From positions 1,586,001 through 1,650,000 of the forward strand of contig NZ_CP026100.1 of the NCBI RefSeq assembly GCF_003722335.1: a stretch of 64,000 nt of DNA, written 5' to 3'. This stretch comes from Caulobacter flavus (GTDB lineage: Bacteria > Pseudomonadota > Alphaproteobacteria > Caulobacterales > Caulobacteraceae). Of this stretch, positions 50,692 to 58,137 are shown one piece after another; position 1 is the stretch's first letter, and each line of letters opens with the position of its first letter. The notes under the pieces were generated by a model that saw nothing but the letters and a program-made list of their open reading frames with translations, did not search any database and was not told the origin of the DNA. The position numbers and the translations under genes are program-made.

Positions 50692-50725
50692 CTTGTCGTG
50701 TTCCGGCGATGCGCCAGGACCGTGC

Positions 50726-51127
50726 TTACGGACGGTCCTTCTTGGGCAGGGCGGCCACTTCTTCCGGCGTCAGCTTGGTGATGGCCTTGGCGCGGATCGG
50801 CATGGCGAAGCCGGTGCCGTCTGCGACGCGCAGGTCCAGGTCCAACGGACGGCAGACGGTGTCGATGCCGCGCACGTTGGAGACCAGGAAGGTGCCCGGC
50901 GCGGTCAGCTGGTTGGTGCCCCACGACAGGTCGACGCGATAGACGTCGCGGTTGCGGATCTTCATGTAGAGCGTGTTCTTGTCGGGCGCGGTCCAGCCCT
51001 GCCAGTCCGACAGCTGGAAGCACTGGCGCGGGGCCTTTTCCGTGGCCGCGCCCTCGGTCGCCAGCGCGGGACCGGCGAGAAGCGCGCCGGCCAGCCCGGC
51101 CAGGGCGATGGTTTTCAACTTGACCAT
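50726..51127 (-). CDS. Exported DUF6491-like protein
   Basis: A 133-aa periplasmic protein. The signal peptide MVKLKTIALAGLAGALLAGPALA gives the start at 51127, with GAGG nine bases upstream. The mature part has two cysteines (in RQCFQLSDWQGW and DTVCRPLDLDL) that probably form a disulfide, and a compact beta-rich core LYMKIRNRDVYRVDLS, the pattern of the DUF6491 family in Caulobacterales and Sphingomonadales. No function is known. It ends with the charged segment TPEEVAALPKKDRP. Confidence 0.75.
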   Translation of the reverse strand: MVKLKTIALAGLAGALLAGPALATEGAATEKAPRQCFQLSDWQGWTAPDKNTLYMKIRNRDVYRVDLSWGTNQLTAPGTFLVSNVRGIDTVCRPLDLDLRVADGTGFAMPIRAKAITKLTPEEVAALPKKDRP

Positions 51128-51412
51128 TGCGATCATCCTCACAGTCCCTCGCGCGAAAGATTGGGCCTGGCGGCCTTGCCGTCAATGGTCAAGTCGCCCC
51201 TTTTTTGCGCGCGAAAGGGGCGTTTTACGTCGCCCCGTTCGAGGGGGCGTCCCGGCTGCTCCCCACGCTCCCTCTCCTTGCTTTCCTGGGCCTTGTGCCC
51301 AGGATCCATGGTTCAACCTGCTCGGACCTGTCGCGTCCTGCCGGGGTATGAGCAGCCGCCGGCATGGGCCCTCGCCACGGGGGCGAGGGAAGCGAAGAAC
51401 AACGAGCAAAGA
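51128..51412. other. Intergenic region with GC hairpins
   Basis: This stretch between the DUF6491 start and the dctA-like terminator has no convincing gene. It contains GGGGCG-rich inverted segments (about 51218-51252) and a CCCTCGCC/GGGCGAGGG hairpin (51369-51390). It probably holds the DUF6491 promoter, but I cannot pick out a clear consensus. Confidence 0.4.
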
Positions 51413-51446
51413 AAAAGGGCGGGACCGCGAGGCTCCGCCCTTTCTC
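51413..51446 (-). terminator. Terminator of the dicarboxylate symporter gene
   Basis: A near-perfect stem AAAGGGCGGA/TCCCGCCCTTT (one bulge) with a 9-nt loop is followed on the minus strand by TTTTTCTTT. Confidence 0.8.
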
Positions 51447-51464
51447 ATTTCACGATCCCCAAAA

Positions 51465-51564
51465 CCGTAAAACCCCCGCGAAAGCGGGGGCCTAGGCTTT
51501 TTCTGACGCGCGTGGCGCTCGACGACAAAACCCCTGGGTCCCCGCTTTCGCGGGGATTTTACGG
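51465..51564. repeat. Inverted-repeat element (family E)
   Basis: The left arm CCGTAAAACCCCCGCGAAAG(CGGGGGCCTAGG) and the right arm, its inverse with three differences (CCTGGGTCCCCGCTTTCGCG then GGGATTTTACGG), flank about 36 bp. Each arm contains its own hairpin (CCCCCGCGAAAGCGGGGG). It lies just after the dctA-like gene. Confidence 0.82.
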
Positions 51565-51572
51565 GAGAGAAG

Positions 51573-52823
51573 TCAGGCCTGCGCGGCCTCGCCCTCCGGA
51601 ATGTCCTCCAGCTCGCCCTCCCACTTGGCCACGACGGCGGCGGCCACCGAGTTGCCGACGACGTTGGTGGCCGAGCGGCCCATGTCGAGCAGGTGGTCGA
51701 CGCCCAGCACCAGGGCGATCCAGGCCTCGGGCAGGCCGAAATAGGTCAGGGTGGCCATGATCACCACGAGCGAGGCGCGCGGCACGCCGGCGATGCCCTT
51801 GGAGGTGACCATCAGCAGCAGCAGCATGAAGATCTGCTGCTGGATGGTCAGGTGCACGCCATGGGCCTGCATGATGAACATGGTGGCGAAGGTGCAGTAG
51901 AGCATCGAGCCGTCGAGATTGAACGAATAGCCCAGCGGCAGGACGAACGAGACGATGCGGCGGCGCACGCCCACCTTGGGCAGGCTGTCGAGGATGCGCG
52001 GATAGGCGGCTTCGGACGAGGCGGTGGAGAAGGCCAGCAGGGCCGGCTCGCGGATGACGCCGAACAGCGGGATGGCGCGCTTGCCCAGCACCACGAAGGC
52101 GGCCAGGAACAGCAGGGCCCACAGGGTGGCCATGGCGCCGTAGAAGCCCAGCACGAACTTGGCGTAGGTGCCCAGCATGGCCAGGCCCTGGGTGGCGATG
52201 GTCGAGGCCAGGGCCGCGAAGATGGCCAGCGGGGCCAGCTTCATGACGAAGCCGGTGACCTTCAGCATGATCTGGGCGCACTGCTCGACCAGGTGAAGCA
52301 CCTGCGGGGCCTTGTCGTCGAGCGCGGCCACGGCGGTGCCGACGAACAGCGAGAACACCACGATCTGCAGGATCTCGTTCTTGGCCATGGCGTCGAAGAT
52401 CGAGGTCGGCACCAGGTGGGTGATGAAGCCCTTCAGGGTGAAGGCCTCGGTGGTGGCGGCCGGCTTGGTCGAGACGGCGGCCTCCACCAGGTGCAGCCCG
52501 TGGCCCGGGGCCAGCAGGTGGACCATCAAGAGGCCCAGCACCAGCGACACGGCCGAGGCGCCGATGAACCAGCCCAGGGTCTTGGCCCCGATGCGGCCCA
52601 CCGCGGCGGCGTCCTCCATGTGGGCGATGCCGGCCACCAGGGTCGTGAACACCAGCGGCGCGATGATCATCTTGATCAGCCGCAGGAAGATGTCGGTGAT
52701 CAAGGAAAGGCCCGAGGCGGCCGACTTGGCCCCCGCCGCGTCCAGGAACTGGTTGCACCCCCAGCCGACGAGCACCCCCAGCACCATCGCGCCGACGATC
52801 AGATAGGCGAAGCGTTTGTTCAT
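51573..52823 (-). CDS. Dicarboxylate/amino acid:cation symporter (DctA/GltP family)
   Basis: A 416-aa inner-membrane Na+ or H+ symporter for C4-dicarboxylates or glutamate. Eight transmembrane helices and two re-entrant loops are expected. The first re-entrant loop carries the Ser-rich segment FSTASSEAAYPRILDSL, and the family NMDGT-like site appears as YSFNLDGSMLYCTF. The last signature is SKGIAGVPRASLVVI. ATG 52823 starts at MNKRFAYLIVGAM; longer frames upstream lack membrane-protein character. A terminator follows. The exact substrate cannot be told. Confidence 0.92.
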   Translation of the reverse strand: MNKRFAYLIVGAMVLGVLVGWGCNQFLDAAGAKSAASGLSLITDIFLRLIKMIIAPLVFTTLVAGIAHMEDAAAVGRIGAKTLGWFIGASAVSLVLGLLMVHLLAPGHGLHLVEAAVSTKPAATTEAFTLKGFITHLVPTSIFDAMAKNEILQIVVFSLFVGTAVAALDDKAPQVLHLVEQCAQIMLKVTGFVMKLAPLAIFAALASTIATQGLAMLGTYAKFVLGFYGAMATLWALLFLAAFVVLGKRAIPLFGVIREPALLAFSTASSEAAYPRILDSLPKVGVRRRIVSFVLPLGYSFNLDGSMLYCTFATMFIMQAHGVHLTIQQQIFMLLLLMVTSKGIAGVPRASLVVIMATLTYFGLPEAWIALVLGVDHLLDMGRSATNVVGNSVAAAVVAKWEGELEDIPEGEAAQA

Positions 52824-53067
52824 CGCGGGTCTTCCGTTCCCCCTCGACCGCGCGGCGGCCGGGCCTGCTTTGAAGCGCCCTCCCAGCAGGCGCATTCGTT
52901 TCGTGCACGCCTCCCGAGGGGGCATGTGGCGCCCCTTTTGGCCGAGCGGGAGGGCTTCGTCCATGCCTGGGGCGTCACAAAGGCGCAGGCTGGCGGCGCT
53001 ATGCTCGCCCCAGCGCCCGGCCGCGCCCCGCTCTGGTCAGGCTGCGGCAAGGCTGATATAGGACGCC

Positions 53068-54522
53068 ATGTCTAACCAAGAAAAAGCGATCGCCGTCGTC
53101 GAACGGCTCAACTCCGAATACGAACGCGCCGTCGAGGCGCTGCGCACCGCCCTCCGGGCCTATCTCGAAAATGGAACCCGCCCCGATCCGCAGATGCGGT
53201 TCGACGGCTCGTTCACCTATCCCGAGCTGCGCCTCACCTACGATCCCGAAGCCCTGCCGCCGAAGCTGGCGCGCGCCTTCGCCCGGGTCAGCCGTCCGGG
53301 CGTCTATTCGACCACGGTCACCAAGCCGGCCCAGTTCAAGGACTACCTGGTCGAGCAGCTGACCCTGCTGATGGACGACTTCGACGTCGAGGTCGAGATC
53401 GCCCGCTCCGAGCAGGAGATCCCCTATCCCTACGTGCTCGACGCCAGCATCGACCTGAACCAGGCCGACGTGCGCAGCGAGGACATCGCCCGCTTCTTCC
53501 CGACGACGGACCTGGCCTTCATCGGCGACGAGATCGCCGACGGCGTCTGGAGCCCGGCGCTTGAGGAAACCCGGCCGCTGGCCCTGTTCGACGGCCTGCG
53601 CACCGACTTCTCGCTGGCCCGCCTGCGCCACTACACCGGCGCCCCGGCCGAGCACGTGCAGCCGTTCATCCTGTTCACCAACTACCACCGCTACGTGGAC
53701 GAGTTCGTCCGCTGGGGCGTGGAGCAGCTGAAGAAGCCGGGCAGTCCGTACACGGCGCTGTCGTGCTCGGGCGGCGTGGTGGTGACGGCGCAGACGCCGA
53801 ACGCCGAGCAGGCCATCGCCGACGGCGCGTGGCGCAAGCACCAGATGCCGGCCTACCACCTGATCGCCCCGAACGGTCAGGGCGTCAGCCTGGTCAACAT
53901 CGGCGTCGGCCCGTCCAACGCCAAGACCATCTGCGACCACCTGGCGGTGCTGCGCCCGCAGGCCTGGCTGATGATCGGCCACTGCGGCGGCCTGCGCGAC
54001 ACCCAGACCATCGGCGACTACGTGCTGGCCCACGCCTATCTGCGCGACGACCACGTGCTGGACGTGGTGCTGCCGCCGGAGATCCCGGTGCCGTCGATCG
54101 CCGAGGTGCAGCGCGCCCTCTACGACGCGGCCAAGGCGATCAGCGGCGACACCGGCCAGGAACTGAAGAAGCGCCTGCGCACCGGCACCGTGGTGACCAC
54201 CGACGACCGCAACTGGGAACTGCGCCACAGCCTGTCGGCCCTGCGCTTCAACCAGAGCCGCGCGGTCGCCATCGACATGGAAAGCGCCACCATCGCCGCC
54301 CAGGGCTACCGCTTCCGGGTGCCGTACGGGACGCTGCTGTGCGTGTCGGACAAGCCGCTGCACGGCGAGATCAAGCTGCCGGGCCAGGCCAACGCCTTCT
54401 ACGAGCGGGCGATCAGCCAGCACCTGCAGATCGGCATCCTGACCTGCAAGCTGCTGCAGGAGGAAGGCCCCAACCTTCACTCGCGCAAGCTGCGGGCCTT
54501 CGACGAGCCGCCGTTCCGGTGA
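53068..54522 (+). CDS. amn: AMP nucleosidase
   Basis: A 484-aa enzyme hydrolysing AMP to adenine and ribose 5-phosphate, thereby controlling the adenylate pool. The N-terminal AMP-nucleosidase domain (about 1-170) and the C-terminal purine-phosphorylase-like domain are both complete. The latter contains NIGVGPSNAKTICDHLAVLRP, MIGHCGGLRD and AIDMESATIAAQGYRF (ribose-binding Met-Glu). Length equals that of E. coli Amn. It is monocistronic, with a strong terminator 23 bp after the stop. No purine-responsive element was recognised upstream. Confidence 0.96.
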   Translation: MSNQEKAIAVVERLNSEYERAVEALRTALRAYLENGTRPDPQMRFDGSFTYPELRLTYDPEALPPKLARAFARVSRPGVYSTTVTKPAQFKDYLVEQLTLLMDDFDVEVEIARSEQEIPYPYVLDASIDLNQADVRSEDIARFFPTTDLAFIGDEIADGVWSPALEETRPLALFDGLRTDFSLARLRHYTGAPAEHVQPFILFTNYHRYVDEFVRWGVEQLKKPGSPYTALSCSGGVVVTAQTPNAEQAIADGAWRKHQMPAYHLIAPNGQGVSLVNIGVGPSNAKTICDHLAVLRPQAWLMIGHCGGLRDTQTIGDYVLAHAYLRDDHVLDVVLPPEIPVPSIAEVQRALYDAAKAISGDTGQELKKRLRTGTVVTTDDRNWELRHSLSALRFNQSRAVAIDMESATIAAQGYRFRVPYGTLLCVSDKPLHGEIKLPGQANAFYERAISQHLQIGILTCKLLQEEGPNLHSRKLRAFDEPPFR

Positions 54523-54544
54523 TCGCGAGCGCCTGAAACGAACG

Positions 54545-54579
54545 AAGGGGCGGTGGTCATCCACCGCCCCTTTTTCTTT
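54545..54579 (+). terminator. Rho-independent terminator of amn
   Basis: A 12-bp perfect stem AAGGGGCGGTGG/CCACCGCCCCTT (54545-54556 and 54561-54572) with a TCAT loop and a TTTTTCTTT tail. It ends 14 bp before the convergent blaR-like stop. Confidence 0.95.
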
Positions 54580-54592
54580 GCGGTCCGCCGCT

Positions 54593-55816
54593 TCACTGCG
54601 GGACGGAGAAGACGATCGGGATCGTCACCTCGCCGCCGGCCGTGGGCTGGCCGTCCAGGGTCTTGGGCTGCATGCGGAAGATCTGGCTGAGCTGCAGGGC
54701 CGCCTCGCCGAAGGCGTAGGGACCTTCGCTCTGCCGCAGGACCCGGCAGTTCTCGAGATCGCCCGTGACGGCGACGGTGCAGGTGATCATCGCCCGGCCG
54801 CCGGCCTTGGCCGCGGCCGCGTCGGCCGGATAGTAGCGGGCCAGGTCGTTGCCGTCGGGCTTCTGGGCCCAGTCCGGACGGGTGATCACGGCCGGTTCGA
54901 CGGCCGGGGCCGGGTTGGCGGCCCAGACCGCGCCGGCGCCGGCCGAGGCGACCAGGGCGACCAGGGCCAGGCCGGCCTTGCGGCGCAGCGGCGTGAGGGA
55001 GGCGGCGTTCAGCATGGTCAGTCTCTCCTTCAGGGGATGGGGCCCCGCCGCCGGCCAATGGCAGCCGAGCGGGGCGGTCTTGGCCGTCAGCACGGTGCTG
55101 AGCAGCGTTTCGGCGTAAAGGCGGCGGGCATGCGGATGGCGTTCGATCACCGCCGCGTCGCAGGCGATCTCCTGGTCGACGCGCAGGGCCCGGGCGCCCA
55201 GGTGGACCAGCGGGTTGAACCAGCACAGGCATTGCAGGGCGACGACCAGGCCGTTGATCGCCGCGTCGCCGCGCCGCAGGTGGACGGCCTCGTGGGCCAG
55301 GACCAGGACGCGGGCCTCGCCGGTGAAGCGCGCCTCGAAGTCGGCCGGCACGACGATGCGCGGCCGCAGGGCGCCCAGCACCAGCGGGCCGGCGTCCACA
55401 TGCTGGCCGCGCAGCACGGCCGGTTCGCCGTCCAGCGGCGTCAGGGCGCCGACGGCGCGGACGAACCTGGCCTGGCGCAGGGCCAGCAGGGCGAGGGCCG
55501 CCAGCGCGCCGGCCGCCCACAGGATCAGCAGAAGCAGCGGCAGGGCGGGCGCCTTGGCCGCGGCGGGGGCGACGGTCCTGGCGGCCGTGGCGGCGAACTC
55601 GACGGCCGGGGCCATCACCGTGGTCGGCGCGTGGACCGGAAGCAGGCTGACCAGGGCGCACAGCGGCGCGGCCAGCCACAGCGCATAGGCGGCCAGCGGC
55701 CCGAACCGCCGGCGGACCGGCTGGCGCAGCAGCAGCACCGCGACGATCGTGGCGGCCAGGGCGAGGTTGGCGCGGGTCAGCGCCTCGAGAAAAGTCGAGA
55801 TCATGGGGCCGCTCAT
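54593..55816 (-). CDS. BlaR1/M56 family membrane metallopeptidase with TonB C-terminal domain
   Basis: A 407-aa inner-membrane zinc protease of family M56. Hydrophobic segments occur at about 8-27, 38-60 and 95-115, then the cytoplasmic protease motif HEAVH (residues 175-179) and a further membrane segment near 285-305. Instead of the BlaR penicillin-binding sensor, the exported C-terminus (about 325-407) is a TonB C-terminal domain (YYPADAAAAKAGGRAMITCTV to PIVFSVPQ). Its ATG overlaps the blaI stop in the string ATGA, so the two are translationally coupled. By analogy it should cleave BlaI after an envelope signal. Confidence 0.9.
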   Translation of the reverse strand: MSGPMISTFLEALTRANLALAATIVAVLLLRQPVRRRFGPLAAYALWLAAPLCALVSLLPVHAPTTVMAPAVEFAATAARTVAPAAAKAPALPLLLLILWAAGALAALALLALRQARFVRAVGALTPLDGEPAVLRGQHVDAGPLVLGALRPRIVVPADFEARFTGEARVLVLAHEAVHLRRGDAAINGLVVALQCLCWFNPLVHLGARALRVDQEIACDAAVIERHPHARRLYAETLLSTVLTAKTAPLGCHWPAAGPHPLKERLTMLNAASLTPLRRKAGLALVALVASAGAGAVWAANPAPAVEPAVITRPDWAQKPDGNDLARYYPADAAAAKAGGRAMITCTVAVTGDLENCRVLRQSEGPYAFGEAALQLSQIFRMQPKTLDGQPTAGGEVTIPIVFSVPQ

Positions 55817-56175
55817 TTGGCGATCCTGTCGACCAGCGCCTTCAGCTCGGCGATGTCCTCGTCGGTCAGCTTGCCGGCGTCCGAGAACTGGGTGACCAGC
55901 GGCGCCAGCCGGCCGTCGAACAGGCGGTCGAGCAGGCCCTGGCTTTCGGAGGCCACGTAGTCGCCCCGGGCGACCAGCGGCGCGTATTGGTAGCGACGCC
56001 CCTCGGGGGTGGCCCCGACGGCCTTCTTCTTCACCAGGCGGCTGAGCAGTTGCTTGACCGTACCCTCGGTCCAGCCGTTGGGCTCGCCGACCTGCGCGAT
56101 GATCGCCTCGGAGGTCAGCGGGTTCTTCCGCCACAACGCCTCCATGATGACGCTTTCGGCCGAACTGATCTTCAT
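55813..56175 (-). CDS. BlaI/MecI/CopY family repressor
   Basis: A 120-aa winged-helix repressor (about 1-75) with a helical dimerisation tail, inactivated in known systems by BlaR-type proteolysis. Landmarks are ISSAESVIMEALWRKNPLTSEAI, the recognition helix region WTEGTVKQLLSRLVKKKAVGA and LVARGDYVASES. ATG 56175 is preferred over the codon four residues upstream (56187). Two TGAC-N4-GTCA palindromes lie 15-50 bp upstream and are the probable self-operator. It forms a tight operon with the M56-TonB protein. No beta-lactamase gene is adjacent. Confidence 0.92.
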   Translation of the reverse strand: MKISSAESVIMEALWRKNPLTSEAIIAQVGEPNGWTEGTVKQLLSRLVKKKAVGATPEGRRYQYAPLVARGDYVASESQGLLDRLFDGRLAPLVTQFSDAGKLTDEDIAELKALVDRIAK

Positions 56176-56190
56176 GACGGACCCCACCGA

Positions 56191-56226
56191 TGACGTTTGT
56201 CAACGATGCGTTGTTGACAGTTGTCA
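56191..56226 (-). promoter_or_regulatory. Candidate BlaI operators
   Basis: Two copies of the palindrome TGAC-N4-GTCA (TGACGTTTGTCA at 56191-56202 and TGACAGTTGTCA at 56215-56226) have centres 24 bp apart, upstream of the blaI start. Operator identity is inferred from symmetry and position. Confidence 0.65.
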
Positions 56227-56274
56227 TCATAGTGGTCAACCGGTGTTTTGTAAGTTTCGTCTTCTCAGATATCC

Positions 56275-56408
56275 CGTCATTCCCGCCCTTGTGGCGGGAA
56301 CCCCTCTGTCAGTCGCACGGGCGGGTGGGGCGGATTGCTGAGCAGCCCGCTGGCGCTTCACGTGCGAGCCGAACCAGGGTTTCCCGCCACAAGGGCGGGA
56401 ATGATGGG
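56275..56408. repeat. Inverted-repeat element (family F)
   Basis: The left arm CATTCCCGCCCTTGTGGCGG(GAACCC) and the right arm, its inverse GGGTTTCCCGCCACAAGGGC(GGGAATGATG), flank about 75 bp of non-coding sequence. It sits between the blaI promoter region and the convergent end of the hydrolase gene. Confidence 0.82.
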
Positions 56409-56426
56409 AGCATTGGGCGTCAGGTT

Positions 56427-57185
56427 CTACCGCGAGACGCGGTCCAGGAAGCCGACGATCCCCGCCGCCAGGCTGGGTTCCATGACCGCGCTCATGTGGT
56501 CGCCGGGCACGCGCCGGGCGCGGCCGTCGGGGAGCATGCCGGCCAGGGCCTCGGCCGAGCCGTTGTCGTCGTCGCGCTGGCCGGCGATGACCAGGGTCGG
56601 GACGTCGATGCGGGCGATGGCCTCGGCGGGGGTGGGCACGAACGCGTTCAGCACGCCCAGCATGGCTTCGGGCTTGAGGTTTCCGGCCGCCATCATCGCC
56701 TGTACGCGGCGTCCGGCGCGGGGATCCTTGGCCTGGTCGCCGTTGCGGATGGCGTCCTCGAACATCGCCGCCCGCTCGCCCGCGCCCATCAGGCCCGAGG
56801 CGCCCATGCCGGCCAGAACGAGCCGTTCGGGGCGCGCGCCGCGCACCATCATCCGCACCGCCGTGCGCGCGCCCAGCGAATAGCCGACGAGGTCGTAGTC
56901 GGTGAGATGCAGGTGCGAGACCAGCGCCTGCTGGTCCATGGCCAGCACGTCGGCGGGCCAGGCGGCCGGGTCGCTGGGGGCGTCCGAGCGGCCGTGCCCG
57001 CGCAGGTCGGGCGCGATCACCTTGCGGCCCGCGCCGACCAGGGCCTGGGCGATGCCGGGCAGGAACCAGTTGCTCTCGGCGCTGGCCAGGAAGCCGTGCA
57101 GCAGCAGGGTCGGCCAGCCCTCGCCCAGGGTGCGGTAGGCGATGGAGACGCCGTCGAAACTCTGGAATCGCTGGACCGGAAGCAT
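56427..57185 (-). CDS. Alpha/beta hydrolase
   Basis: A 252-aa serine hydrolase of the alpha/beta fold. The oxyanion motif is LLLHGFLAS, the nucleophile elbow GYSLGART (Ser), the acid Asp lies in VIAGQRDDDNGS and the His in PGDHMSAVM. The start at ATG 57185 (MLPVQRFQSFDGVSIAYR) is the canonical strand-1 opening; the open frame upstream is non-coding and overlaps the divergent phosphatase gene. The two genes are 75 bp apart and divergent, so they may share regulation. The substrate is unknown. Confidence 0.88.
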   Translation of the reverse strand: MLPVQRFQSFDGVSIAYRTLGEGWPTLLLHGFLASAESNWFLPGIAQALVGAGRKVIAPDLRGHGRSDAPSDPAAWPADVLAMDQQALVSHLHLTDYDLVGYSLGARTAVRMMVRGARPERLVLAGMGASGLMGAGERAAMFEDAIRNGDQAKDPRAGRRVQAMMAAGNLKPEAMLGVLNAFVPTPAEAIARIDVPTLVIAGQRDDDNGSAEALAGMLPDGRARRVPGDHMSAVMEPSLAAGIVGFLDRVSR

Positions 57186-57260
57186 GGCGTCACAATCCGC
57201 GCGGACGCACCGTTCGTCCAGACTCTCGATTTCGTCACGAGGGACGACTACATCGGCGCC

Positions 57261-58034
57261 ATGACCCGTCACATCCCCCTGCAAGGCGTCGAGAACTTCC
57301 GCGACTACGGCGACTACGCCGCCGGCGGAGGGCGGATGAAGCGCGGCCTGCTGTTCCGCGCCGCCCACCAGGCCGACGCCACCGACGCCGACCTGGAGGC
57401 GATGGGCGCGCTGGGCCTGGTCACCGTCGTCGACCTGCGCCGCGCGCCCGAGCGCCAGCGCGAGCCGTCGCGGCGGTGGACGGGCTTCCGCGCCCAGGTG
57501 ATCGACAACGACCTGGGCGGCGAAGGCGACGATCCCTGGCTGGCCTTCCTGCGCGGCTGGGACCATTCGGAGGCCGACCTGCGCGGCTACATGGTCGAGT
57601 CCTATCGCCGCAAGCCGTTCACCCCGCGCCACGTCGACCTGTTCACCCGCTATTTCGCGGCGCTGGCGCAGGCCAAGGGGCCGGTGCTGATCCACTGCGC
57701 CGCCGGCAAGGACCGCACGGGCCTCCTGGCCGCCCTGACCCATCACCTGGCCGGCGTGTCGCGCGACGACCTGGTCGAAGACTACCTGGCCACCAACGAT
57801 CCCGAGCGCTACGCCCGCATCGGCGAGCGGATCGGCCGCTACCTGGCCAGCTACACCGGCTCGGTCCCGTCGGAAGCGGCGATCCGCGCGGCCCTGGCGG
57901 TGGAGGCCGAGTACATCCTGGCCTCGATCGAGGCCATCGAGGCGGCCCACGGCTCGGTCGACGCCTATCTGGAGACGGTGCTGGGCGTCGACGCCGCCGC
58001 CCGCAAGGCGATCCTGGCCCACGTCCTGGCCTGA
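57261..58034 (+). CDS. Tyrosine-protein phosphatase (DSP-like)
   Basis: A 257-aa Cys-dependent phosphatase of the bacterial tyrosine phosphatase family (Pfam Y_phosphatase3 type). The active-site P-loop is HCAAGKDRTG (Cys nucleophile and Arg), preceded by the family opening VENFRDYGDYAA and VVDLRRAPER. The AGKDR form of the loop, with Lys, is found in lipid or phosphoinositide-acting members such as MptpB, so a non-protein substrate is possible. There is no signal peptide. It is divergent from the alpha/beta hydrolase and 100 bp upstream of an MFS gene. Confidence 0.92.
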   Translation: MTRHIPLQGVENFRDYGDYAAGGGRMKRGLLFRAAHQADATDADLEAMGALGLVTVVDLRRAPERQREPSRRWTGFRAQVIDNDLGGEGDDPWLAFLRGWDHSEADLRGYMVESYRRKPFTPRHVDLFTRYFAALAQAKGPVLIHCAAGKDRTGLLAALTHHLAGVSRDDLVEDYLATNDPERYARIGERIGRYLASYTGSVPSEAAIRAALAVEAEYILASIEAIEAAHGSVDAYLETVLGVDAAARKAILAHVLA

Positions 58035-58137
58035 AGGCGATTTTCGCGTCTTGATGAAGAGGACGTGACAAACCGACGTTCGCGGGCGAGGCTCCGCTTC
58101 AGGGCCGCGTCAGACGGCCCGCAGCAGGGCGGATACC

